A stretch of DNA of 64,000 nt from Anaerolineaceae bacterium (GTDB taxonomy: Bacteria > Chloroflexota > Anaerolineae > Aggregatilineales > Phototrophicaceae): positions 188,333 to 252,332 of the forward strand of contig PABP01000036.1 of the NCBI GenBank assembly GCA_002699585.1, written 5' to 3'. The notes below the pieces were generated by a model. That model had not been told where the DNA came from. It did not search any database and saw nothing but the letters and a program-made list of their open reading frames with translations. How positions within the stretch are numbered: the stretch's first letter is position 1; each line of letters begins with the position of its first letter. Position numbers and translations under genes: made by a program. Positions 54,306 to 62,578 of the stretch are shown here, piece after piece.

Positions 54306-56297
54306 ATGCAAATGACAACACCTTCCCTGACACGCACAAATCGTTATCTCACCTGGGCTGCCCTGGTGGCCCTATTGTTGATTGCGGCCACGATACGCTT
54401 CACGAATATCAGCGCCCAATCGCTATGGTATGACGAAGGCACGACCGTTGGCCGGGCCATGCGCGACATCCCCACCCTGATTGAAACCATGCAGGCCAAT
54501 ATCCATGTGCCCGGTTACTTCATCCTGGTGGGCATCTGGGAAGATGTGATGGGCAACAGCGAGTTCGCCCTGCGCAGCTTCAGCGCCTTCTTCAGCCTGA
54601 TTAGCATCGCCCTGACCTATGCCCTCGGTCGGCGCTTGTTTGGGCGCATCGCGGCGATTGCCGCAGTCGGCTTCGTGACCTTCAATACACTGAGTATTTA
54701 TTACGCCCAGGAAGCCCGCATGTACAGCATGCTGGCGGCGGTCGCTGTGTTGAGCATGTACGTCTTTCTGCGGCTGGTCGATGAGCCATCGCAGCCAGCG
54801 ACGGCATCGGCAGCACCCTGGTGGAAACGTGGCACGTTCCGGTGGGGGCTGGCCCTGGCACTGATTAACAGCGTCGGCATGTATACGCACTACTTTTTCC
54901 CGCTGATTATGCTGGTCCAGGGGATTATGGCGGTGCTGTGGCTGGGCACACTGGCAATACGCCAATGGCGCGCACGGGACAGTCAGCGGCCTGTGCTGGT
55001 GGCCCTGGCGACCTACACCATCGCCAATCTGGTAACGCTGGCCCTATTTTTGCCCTGGGCACCGATTGCGCTGCGACAAATCACCGGGCATGGCAATCCG
55101 TCGCTGGCTGAGCCGGAAACGATGGAGCACTTCCTACGTCAGTTCCAGGGGGTGATTACCTTCGGCACGACCTTTGAAGTCAGCATGGGCGGCATGGGCA
55201 TCGCCATCTACCTGTTGCTGATCTTCGGCTTGCTGATGGTGCGCGGCGTCGGCAAGCGCGATGGTCGCGATAGCTGGCGTTTGCTGCTGCCGATTGTGTG
55301 GGTCGTGGCCACGCTGATTTTCTTCGTGGTGCTGAAGCTGAACACGCGCTACCTGCGCTTTTTGACGCCGACCCAGATCGCGGTTGCGCTGTGGATGGGG
55401 CGCGGCATCGCCGTGTTGTGGCATATTCGGCCACGGGAACAGCGGCCTCCATTTCGTTATATACCGCGCTTCGCCGGGGTGTTCACGGCCTTCGCTATCC
55501 TGGTGACGATGGTCAACGGACTCGACCCACTGTACAACGACCCGGGCTATCAACGCGATGACTACCGCGGTCTGGTGCAGCAAATCGAGGACAACTTGCG
55601 GCCAGGGGATGGCATCATCGTCAGCGCACCGGGACTGCTGGAAATCATCGACTACTATTATGAAGGCGACGCGCCGATCTATCCGCTGCCGACCAGCGAC
55701 GACACCGTCGGTGACATTGAACGCATTCTGGCGCAGCATGAGCGCATTTTTGCTGTCTACTATGGCACTCGTGAACGCGACCCAGCGGATACGGTCGAGG
55801 GCACGTTGAACGCGCAGGCCTATGAAATCAGCGACCAGTGGATCGACGATATGCGGCTGGTGCGTTATGTGGCCCCGGTTGAGTTTGATCACTTTACCGA
55901 GTCCGGCGAGCAGTTCGGGGAGCACATCACGCTGGAACGCTACGCGCTCAGCAGCGAGACGGTCCATGCGGGGGATGCCCTGCAACTTCAGCTGGAGTGG
56001 TCCACCGATGCGCCGTTGGATACGCGCTACAAGGTATTCATTCAATTGCTGAACCCCGATGGCACGCTGGCAACCCAACGCGACAGCGAACCGGGCGGCG
56101 GCGATCAACTGACTACGTTGTGGCAACCGGGCGATACCGTCATCGACCGCCACGCGCTGGCTGTTCCCGACGACCTGCCCAGTGGCGAAGGCTATACGCT
56201 CATTCTGGGGCTGTACGATGCCAACCCACCTAATGATCGCCTGCCCGTTGGTGAGGGCGATTATCTGGTGCTGTGGGAAATCAGCATTCAGGAGTAG
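54306..56297 (+). CDS. GT39-type membrane glycosyltransferase
   Basis: The 663-residue protein has about ten helices. Its first loop reads SLWYDEGTTVGRAM, the acidic D-E motif of GT39/PMT and ArnT-like transferases. A later FNTLSIYYAQEARMYSMLAA is the typical YAQEARMY segment. The C-terminal 200 residues are a soluble beta-rich domain with several Asp-rich loops. It probably moves a sugar from a polyprenol carrier to a lipid, protein or polysaccharide. I start at ATG 54306; the frame is open upstream only through repeat-derived DNA, and no clear ribosome site is seen. Confidence 0.82.
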   Translation: MQMTTPSLTRTNRYLTWAALVALLLIAATIRFTNISAQSLWYDEGTTVGRAMRDIPTLIETMQANIHVPGYFILVGIWEDVMGNSEFALRSFSAFFSLISIALTYALGRRLFGRIAAIAAVGFVTFNTLSIYYAQEARMYSMLAAVAVLSMYVFLRLVDEPSQPATASAAPWWKRGTFRWGLALALINSVGMYTHYFFPLIMLVQGIMAVLWLGTLAIRQWRARDSQRPVLVALATYTIANLVTLALFLPWAPIALRQITGHGNPSLAEPETMEHFLRQFQGVITFGTTFEVSMGGMGIAIYLLLIFGLLMVRGVGKRDGRDSWRLLLPIVWVVATLIFFVVLKLNTRYLRFLTPTQIAVALWMGRGIAVLWHIRPREQRPPFRYIPRFAGVFTAFAILVTMVNGLDPLYNDPGYQRDDYRGLVQQIEDNLRPGDGIIVSAPGLLEIIDYYYEGDAPIYPLPTSDDTVGDIERILAQHERIFAVYYGTRERDPADTVEGTLNAQAYEISDQWIDDMRLVRYVAPVEFDHFTESGEQFGEHITLERYALSSETVHAGDALQLQLEWSTDAPLDTRYKVFIQLLNPDGTLATQRDSEPGGGDQLTTLWQPGDTVIDRHALAVPDDLPSGEGYTLILGLYDANPPNDRLPVGEGDYLVLWEISIQE

Positions 56298-56298
56298 C

Positions 56299-56324
56299 GG
56301 ATGCAGCATGCTAGCGTCCCTACG
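56299..56324. repeat. Palindromic dispersed repeat, copy 4 (imperfect)
   Basis: GGATGCAGCATGCTAGCGTCC then CTACG matches the copy at 14083 with two changes and one extra base. It follows the GT39 stop directly. Confidence 0.55.
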
Positions 56325-56325
56325 A

Positions 56326-56436
56326 AACCCCACCCCTGTTTCCCCTCCCCTAAGGAGAGGGGCCAATAGTATGCGACCATCCTTATTAGAAAGGCATCCT
56401 TTCTCCTTCGGGGGAAGGACTGAGGATGGGCGTCTG
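56326..56436. repeat. MITE-like dispersed element, full copy C (inverted)
   Basis: It runs AACCCCACCCCTG...GATGGGCGTCTG, the reverse orientation of copies A and B, with the same central hairpins. The left terminal CAGA is lost. Confidence 0.65.
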
Positions 56437-56620
56437 ACAAACAACTTATCTAAAACCTTGTTGCCATTATAAGAGTTCCTGTTTCGTAAAAATCCAATCA
56501 AGATTAGGCGCTAACTGGCTGCAAAACTCAGCGTGGGGCGATGTTTTTGCGTACAATAGGGGCACATCGCAGGACTACATCGCACGGAATTCGTTGGCAG
56601 AGCGAAAAGAGGGGGATGCG

Positions 56621-57604
56621 ATGGCCAGCCACAGCAGCAGTTTTTACGCCCTAGGTAACAATAAAGAAGCCGTCTTCACGGCATGTATCCATGCGCTAAC
56701 AGCCATGAATGCGACGGTTCAGCAGGCCGATAATAAGCAAGAATATATCGTGGCCGGCATCGGCATGAACCTGTTGACGTTTGGCGAAACTATCGAAGTG
56801 ATCATCAAGTGGGACCTCGCGGCGGGTGGCTTCCTCATCACCGTAACCAGCAGCACCAGTCAAGCGGTCGCCTGGGGCAAAAACCAGAAAAACACCGAAA
56901 CCTTTGAATCACAATTCATCTATCATTATGGCAACGCGGATGTGGCTCGCACGGTTGGGAGCAATCCGGCACCCAGTGAGCAGGCGTTCGGCGGGCTGAA
57001 TATCGGCTTAAATGGCCCCGGTGCGTATGACTTCGACGAGGATGAGGACGAGAACGAAGAAGACTGGACGCAGCCCGACAGCAACGATTACTACGAACCC
57101 TACATGGAACCGATGGCGCAGCAGTCAGCGCAGCAGAACACGAATGCCCCGCGTATCTTCATGTCGTATCGGCGGGCAGACAGCGCCGATGTGACCGGGC
57201 GTATGTATGATCGGCTGGTGGCTGAGTTTGGCAAAGAAGCCATCTTCAAAGATGTGGATAGCATCCCGTTTGGCGTCAACTTCGCTGATTATCTGGATCA
57301 ACAAGTCCAGCAGTGTGATTTGCTGCTGGCGATCATTGGCCGTGATTGGGTGGACATCGCCTATGAAAATGGCCAACGCCGCCTGCATGATCCCAAGGAC
57401 TTCGTGCGCATCGAGATCGAGTCGGCCCTCAAGCGCAATATTCCGGTGGTGCCGATATTAGTACGCGGCGCAGACATGCCCGATGCTAACGACCTGCCCG
57501 AATCACTGCGCGACCTGCTATGGCGCAACGGGACGCAGGTGCGCCCCGATCCCGATTTCCATAATGATATGAACCGCCTGATTGATGGCATCAAGGGGCA
57601 GTAA
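56621..57604 (+). CDS. TIR domain protein with unknown N-terminal domain
   Basis: The 327-residue protein has three parts. Residues 1-110 are an alpha/beta domain I cannot name (YIVAGIGMNLLTFGETIEV, then WGKNQKNTETFESQF). Residues 130-170 are an acidic, disordered linker. From about 178 to the end is a TIR_2 domain: IFMSYRRADSADVTGRMYDRL, FKDVDSIPFGVNF and CDLLLAIIGRDWVD, with RIEIESAL near the usual catalytic Glu. TIR domains often hydrolyse NAD+ when triggered; that is inference. GAGGGGG lies seven bases before ATG 56621. It converges, end to end, with the DapA-family gene. Confidence 0.82.
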   Translation: MASHSSSFYALGNNKEAVFTACIHALTAMNATVQQADNKQEYIVAGIGMNLLTFGETIEVIIKWDLAAGGFLITVTSSTSQAVAWGKNQKNTETFESQFIYHYGNADVARTVGSNPAPSEQAFGGLNIGLNGPGAYDFDEDEDENEEDWTQPDSNDYYEPYMEPMAQQSAQQNTNAPRIFMSYRRADSADVTGRMYDRLVAEFGKEAIFKDVDSIPFGVNFADYLDQQVQQCDLLLAIIGRDWVDIAYENGQRRLHDPKDFVRIEIESALKRNIPVVPILVRGADMPDANDLPESLRDLLWRNGTQVRPDPDFHNDMNRLIDGIKGQ

Positions 57605-58543
57605 TCAGTGATACTGGCGTAATGATGCCGCGATTTTCTGTATTTCCGCAGCGACGTCGGCTGGCACGCGCGGGTTGAACGGCCCACCCGTCCCGGCGAC
57701 GACATCCTCCACGCCGGACGCGATAATCGTTTCCATGACAGCGCTATAGTTATAAGCACGCTCGTTCACAAAGCGGATGTCCTCCAATGGGGTGATAGCC
57801 GCTTCGATTTCCCTGGCGGCGGTATAATCGCCGCGCCGCTGGGCGTTGTTGATTTCATCGGAGGCACGGGCAACAAAAATATTGATGCCGGAGGTATGCC
57901 CTTTTGTGCCCAGTTCCGCTGCCGCTGTGGAGCGATCGCCAATACCCCAGATGACGATTTTGGAATCATCGAGCGCGTTGACGAAGGTCGGCACATCATC
58001 AACGGTGGTGCCAATTTTGACGCCCAGGATATGCGGCGAATCCTGAATGAGGCGCAGAATGTGGCCGCAATCACGCGGACGACGATAGTAGTACAGGAAG
58101 CGTGCGCCGTGTTCGTTGGCGTGTTTTTCAGTGAAGGCCAGGAACGTATCATAAAGCCCTTCCGGGCTGTAGGTGCCACCCAGGGGCATGATGAGATAGG
58201 CATCCGGCGGGCGTTGGAGCGAGGCCAAGCGGTCGATCAGGGCGCTGGCTTCCCCAATAGGATTGGGCACGATGGCGGCGATCAGGATGCCATCTGCGCC
58301 CATCTGTTGACCAGCAATATCGAGCAGCTTGACCTGATCGTCATAGCGCACATGATGGATCAGGCTGGTACCAGCAATCGAAATCACACGCGGGCGGTTA
58401 TCGGACAGGTGATTGTTCTGCATCAGGTAGTCGATGTTTTTGGCATGGCCATCGAAGTCAATCTGATCGCCATCGTAGGGGATCAGCGGGATGCTGGTAA
58501 CGGAGTTGAGGCCATCGAGTAGGGCATTGCGGTCGAGTGTCAT
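57605..58543 (-). CDS. Dihydrodipicolinate synthase-family lyase/dehydratase
   Basis: The 312-residue protein is a class I aldolase-fold enzyme: SVTSIPLIPYDGDQIDFDGH at the start, RFLYYYRRP (Tyr) and ILGVKIGTTVDD, with the Schiff-base lysine in LGVKIG. The usual GTTGE motif near residue 45-55 is changed to IAGTS, so its ligand is likely unusual. With glucarate dehydratase on the same strand upstream, a 5-dehydro-4-deoxyglucarate dehydratase (KdgD-type) role is possible. AAAGGA precedes the ATG. Confidence 0.75.
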   Translation of the reverse strand: MTLDRNALLDGLNSVTSIPLIPYDGDQIDFDGHAKNIDYLMQNNHLSDNRPRVISIAGTSLIHHVRYDDQVKLLDIAGQQMGADGILIAAIVPNPIGEASALIDRLASLQRPPDAYLIMPLGGTYSPEGLYDTFLAFTEKHANEHGARFLYYYRRPRDCGHILRLIQDSPHILGVKIGTTVDDVPTFVNALDDSKIVIWGIGDRSTAAAELGTKGHTSGINIFVARASDEINNAQRRGDYTAAREIEAAITPLEDIRFVNERAYNYSAVMETIIASGVEDVVAGTGGPFNPRVPADVAAEIQKIAASLRQYH

Positions 58544-58620
58544 ATTTTGGCGTTCCTTTTACTGGGACATGTTGACATTGGATCCTGAGCGTTTTAGTAG
58601 GAGTTAGGCAACCTAACCCT

Positions 58621-58645
58621 GGGCAAGACATGTCTTGCCCCTACG
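58621..58645. repeat. Palindromic dispersed repeat, copy 5
   Basis: GGGCAAGACATGTCTTGCCC is a perfect 20-bp palindrome followed by CTACG. It lies between the DapA-family gene and the glucarate dehydratase gene. Confidence 0.7.
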
Positions 58646-58711
58646 ACCTGCGCTTTTTTCGCAATCTCAAAACCATTGACTGGCAACTGTCAATACAACC
58701 AAACGAGCAGA

Positions 58712-59992
58712 TTACCAGCGTGTGGGCTGGAAGGTCCAACCGGGCTGGACTTTTTGCATTTCGATTTCGTCGTTGCGTTCGGTCAGGCCGCATGCGATGT
58801 ACTTTTCGTGCAGTTCGGCCAATTTTTCACGGTCAATCTCGACGCCGAGGCCGGGGGCATCGGACACAGCGATGGTCCCATCGACGAATTGCAGCGGATT
58901 GCTGACGATTTCAATGTCGCCATCTTGCCAGGGATAATGCGTATCCAGGTCATAGGTCAAGTTGGGAACGGCTGCCGCCATATGGACCATCGCCGCCAGG
59001 GAAATGCCCAGGTGACTGTTGGAGTGCATTGAAAGACCACGACCGAAGGTCCGGCAGAAACGAGCCAGTTCCAGGGACGCACGGAAGCCGCCCCAGAAGT
59101 GGTGATCAGACAGGATGATTGCCTCGGATTGCCATTGTACGCTGCCGGGGAGATCAGCAAAGGAGGTCGTGCACATATTGGTCGCCAGCGGAATATCGAC
59201 GGCTTTGGCTACCGCCGCCATATTTTCCTGGCCGCGCACAGGGTCTTCGTAGTATTCGAGCACGCCTTCCAGCTTTTTGCCGTATTCGATGGCGGTGTCA
59301 ACTTTCCAGAGCGCATTGGGGTCCAGTCGCAGGGGAACGTCCTTGCCGAAAGCTTCTTGCAGGGCAATCATGGATTCGACCTCAACGGCGGGTTCAAAGA
59401 CGCCGCCTTTGAGCTTGATCGACTTGAAGCCGTAATGATCGACCATCGCTTTCGCCTGGGCGACGATACCCTCAGCATCGAGGGCGGCTTGCTGACGGGC
59501 AGCGGGCCACCCCGTTGCGCTTTCATCCAGACCCAGGCCGAAGTCACCGCCTGCGCCTTCATATTTATAGAAGAGATACGCCGCAAACGGCACCCGGTCG
59601 CGGGCCTTGCCGCCGAGCAGATCGACCACCGGACGACCAATGGCCTTGCCCATGAGGTCATAGCAGGCGACTTCGATGGCGCTCTGGACATGCACCGTCT
59701 GGCGCTGGTCCCAGGGAGCCGTGCCACGCGCTTCGCCCGTGGCGCTCTCGGTCAGGGCGGCGAAGATGGCATTAAGCTGGAACGGGTCTTTACCAACGAC
59801 ATGATCGCGGAACTGCTCCAGCGCCTGACGGGTGCCCTCGCTGCCGGGGACTTCCCCCCAGCCGGATAAGCCGCTATCGGTCACTAATTCGACGATGATG
59901 CGCAGGGCGAAAGGCGCGTGCAGCCCTGCCGCATTGAGCAGCGGCGGGTCCGCAATGGCGATAGGCGTGATGTGTATGTCCGTAATTTTCAT
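58712..59992 (-). CDS. gudD: Enolase-superfamily dehydratase, likely glucarate dehydratase
   Basis: The 426-residue protein has the enolase-fold acid-sugar dehydratase motifs: FKSIKLKGG (K-x-K base), LRLDPNALW and EDPVRG (metal ligands), LATNMCTT, LSDHHFWGG, and MHSNSHLGISLAAMVH, the histidine motif of glucarate dehydratases. It should turn D-glucarate into 5-keto-4-deoxyglucarate. I start at ATG 59992; an upstream TTG at 60004 is in frame. The DapA-family gene lies downstream on the same strand and may carry the next step. Confidence 0.85.
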   Translation of the reverse strand: MKITDIHITPIAIADPPLLNAAGLHAPFALRIIVELVTDSGLSGWGEVPGSEGTRQALEQFRDHVVGKDPFQLNAIFAALTESATGEARGTAPWDQRQTVHVQSAIEVACYDLMGKAIGRPVVDLLGGKARDRVPFAAYLFYKYEGAGGDFGLGLDESATGWPAARQQAALDAEGIVAQAKAMVDHYGFKSIKLKGGVFEPAVEVESMIALQEAFGKDVPLRLDPNALWKVDTAIEYGKKLEGVLEYYEDPVRGQENMAAVAKAVDIPLATNMCTTSFADLPGSVQWQSEAIILSDHHFWGGFRASLELARFCRTFGRGLSMHSNSHLGISLAAMVHMAAAVPNLTYDLDTHYPWQDGDIEIVSNPLQFVDGTIAVSDAPGLGVEIDREKLAELHEKYIACGLTERNDEIEMQKVQPGWTFQPTRW

Positions 59993-60166
59993 CGTATTAT
60001 CCAACTATTGAAGTTAGTAAATTTGGGAACTATTTAGCTACTAATCATAGCGCTTTTGAGGCTGGCTCGCCGGGGCATCTGCTTACCAATTGGGAAAGAT
60101 ACTGGCGCAAGTGCAGTCAATATCGGTATGCTACACGGACACATTGTGAAGATTGGAGCGTCCCCC

Positions 60167-60943
60167 ATGTTAAAAGCCATCGACCATCTGGTGATTGCTG
60201 TTCCTGATCTGGAAGCGGCAACGGAGAACTACCGCGAACTCGGCTTTACGGTCAGCCCCGGCGGCAAACATGCGACAGCCAGTTACAACAGCCTGATTGG
60301 GTTCCAGGATGGGAGCTATATTGAGCTGCTGGGCTTTTACGAAGACAGCCCGGAGCATCCCTGGTGGGATTTGCTGCACGAGCGCGGCGGCGGTCTGATC
60401 GATTTTTGTATGCAGACGGATGATATCCAGGCAGATTATGCCAAATTGCAAACAGCAGGCGTCACCATGACCGACCTCACCGACCTCAGCCGGGTTCGCC
60501 CAGATGGCTATGAACTGGCGTGGGTCAACAACAAGGTGACGGGCGTTTATCAAGGGCTGGTGCCGTTCATCATCGAGGATAAGACACCGCGTGACGAGCG
60601 CGTCCCCAAAGAGCGCACACACAACAACGGCGTGGTCGGCATCCACACGCTGACTCTGGTCGCATCCGACCTCGACCTGGTGCAGCACGTCTATACACCG
60701 CTTCTGGGCCACTCCGGTACGCCGTTGACAGATGCCGATTTAGACGCGCGTGGCATGGACTATACCTTTGGCCCGCATACGCTGCGCTTCCTGACGCCCA
60801 ACAGAGCCAGCAGCCCCCTGGCGGCGCACCTCAGCGAGAATGCGCCTGTGCCGTACGAAGTGTCCTTCGTGACGCATGACGTCCCCGGCATGTTGAGTTT
60901 GCGGCAGACTGAGGGTGTCCGTATCCGCTTGGTACCCGCCTGA
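60167..60943 (+). CDS. VOC/glyoxalase-like domain protein
   Basis: The 258-residue protein has a Glyoxalase_3-type layout: two related halves, the first starting KAIDHLVIAVPDLEAATENYRELGF with an early metal-type His, and YIELLGFY carrying a Glu ligand. The second half begins GVVGIHTLTLVASDLDLV. Such proteins bind a divalent metal and act as lyases, dioxygenases or resistance proteins. Substrate unknown. GGAG lies eight bases ahead of ATG 60167. It is divergent from gudD. Confidence 0.8.
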   Translation: MLKAIDHLVIAVPDLEAATENYRELGFTVSPGGKHATASYNSLIGFQDGSYIELLGFYEDSPEHPWWDLLHERGGGLIDFCMQTDDIQADYAKLQTAGVTMTDLTDLSRVRPDGYELAWVNNKVTGVYQGLVPFIIEDKTPRDERVPKERTHNNGVVGIHTLTLVASDLDLVQHVYTPLLGHSGTPLTDADLDARGMDYTFGPHTLRFLTPNRASSPLAAHLSENAPVPYEVSFVTHDVPGMLSLRQTEGVRIRLVPA

Positions 60944-61042
60944 TGTCGATTTTCACTGACTGCTCATACGCTATCCAGCCAGCTTGTTTCTCGGTTTGTT
61001 AGAATTGAGAGGTTATTTTCAGTAAGGATAGTGGCCAATTTT

Positions 61043-62578
61043 ATGAAAAAAGTTCTCTTGTTTATCGTGGATGCATTGGCGGCCCGTGTCGTTGAACAAG
61101 CGATGGACCGGGGCAAACTGCCCCATTTGGATGCCCTGCGCCAACGGGGTGTGTTCCGTAATGAATGCATTTCCATTCTGCCATCCATCACCCCGGCGGC
61201 GCTGTCATCGCTGGCAACCGGGCGCTACCCGCAGGACCATCGCATCATGGGGGCGCACTGGTACAAAACGCAGAATGACGAGGTCGAGTACTTCGGCGGT
61301 GACTTCTGGGTGCTGATGAATAAGGGAGTCGGCGAGTTTTTCCAGGAATTTCTGGGTAAGCTCAATCACGATCTGCTCAAAGCGGATACGATCTTTGACA
61401 TTCTGGAAGAGCAAGGCATTGCTACCGCCTGCCTGAACTTCTTCATCTATCATGGACCCAAACCACATGAGGTCAACGTGCCGCTCATGCTCGGCCTGAT
61501 GCCGGGTGTTCACTATGATAAAGAAGTCTATGGCAGTTCGATTTTATACCTGGGCGATTTCGTCAAAACGCCGCTGGCTGATGGGCACATCCTGGACGGC
61601 AGCCGCAATGTAACCAATCGCTATGGCTTCAACGACGAAACCACCTTCGATATGTTGTATGACCTGAAAGAGCACGATGCATTCCCGCCGTTCACCCTGG
61701 CCTACTGCCCGGACAATGACTTCGAGAGCCATGAAAAAGGCCCGCATGTGGCCCTACACACACTGGAAGCTTTCGATGAGCGCCTGGGCAATCTGTTTGA
61801 GTTGTTCGGTGGGGTTGACGCCATGCTTGACGAATTCGCGATTGTCATCGCCGGGGACCATGCCCAGATCAGTATGACCCCAGGTGAGGACAAAGACATC
61901 AAGCTAGACGCGGTGCTCGATGGCATCCAGATCGTCAATGCCGGGGAAACCTGGGACGATGACGACAGCATTATCATCACGCCGAACCTGCGCAAAGCAC
62001 AAATTCACCTCAAACAACCAACACTCGCCCGACGCGATCAGGTGGTCGGTAAGCTGCTGGCCGATGCGCGCGTCGATCAGGTCATGTGGCGCGTCCATGA
62101 CTTCGACGAAAGCAAATACGGTTTTTATATCAAAACAGCAGATCGCGGCCAGATTCACTTCTGGGCGGATGATGAGGGCACAGCCTGCGATGCACAGGGG
62201 CAATATTGGCGCTGGGATGGTGACTTAAGCGCCGTCGATGCGCAGGTTGAGGGCGACCGACTCATCTTCCGGGATTACCCGAACATCTTCGAGCGAGTGG
62301 CGTGCGCGCTCAATGTCATCGACAGCGGGCACATATGGGTATTGGCCCACCCCGGCTATGAAATCACCCTACCGCGCACCGACGTTCACGAAGGCGGGTC
62401 ACACGGGTCACTGCACCGCTCCGACTCAGAAACCGTCCTGTTTGTGGCGGGCGCACCTGACGATCTGGCGATTCCAGAACAGCCCCGGTCGGTCGATGTG
62501 GCACCGATTTGCCTGGATATACTGGGCGTGACGTCGCCGCTCAAGACAGGCGTCAGCCACATCAGGGAACAAGATTAA
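61043..62578 (+). CDS. Type I phosphodiesterase/alkaline phosphatase-superfamily protein
   Basis: The 511-residue protein opens with LLFIVDALAARVVEQAM, with the first metal-binding Asp, and has the nucleophile region SILPSITPAALSSLATGRYP (Thr or Ser before P). Later FTLAYCPDNDFESHEKGP and VIAGDHAQ, with GSHGSLHRSD, supply the remaining metal ligands. It should cleave phosphodiesters or phosphoglycolipid head groups. The ATG at 61043 is chosen for family fit; an in-frame GTG at 61031 is closer to AAGGA. It ends sharing TTAA with the convergent MFS-HEAT gene. Confidence 0.82.
   Translation: MKKVLLFIVDALAARVVEQAMDRGKLPHLDALRQRGVFRNECISILPSITPAALSSLATGRYPQDHRIMGAHWYKTQNDEVEYFGGDFWVLMNKGVGEFFQEFLGKLNHDLLKADTIFDILEEQGIATACLNFFIYHGPKPHEVNVPLMLGLMPGVHYDKEVYGSSILYLGDFVKTPLADGHILDGSRNVTNRYGFNDETTFDMLYDLKEHDAFPPFTLAYCPDNDFESHEKGPHVALHTLEAFDERLGNLFELFGGVDAMLDEFAIVIAGDHAQISMTPGEDKDIKLDAVLDGIQIVNAGETWDDDDSIIITPNLRKAQIHLKQPTLARRDQVVGKLLADARVDQVMWRVHDFDESKYGFYIKTADRGQIHFWADDEGTACDAQGQYWRWDGDLSAVDAQVEGDRLIFRDYPNIFERVACALNVIDSGHIWVLAHPGYEITLPRTDVHEGGSHGSLHRSDSETVLFVAGAPDDLAIPEQPRSVDVAPICLDILGVTSPLKTGVSHIREQD

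Larger units (their letters stand above)
56298..56620. other. 323-base spacer holding two repeats before the TIR gene
   Basis: It holds the palindromic repeat copy at 56299 and the MITE-like copy at 56326-56436. The last 180 bases are unique and should carry the promoter for the TIR gene. No gene is seen. Confidence 0.6.

Noticed and set aside
55134-56501. Long open frame on the minus strand opposite the GT39 gene
   Set aside because: It is a 455-residue shadow: low-complexity, His/Gln/Arg-rich, no known domain, and directly antisense to conserved GT39 sequence.
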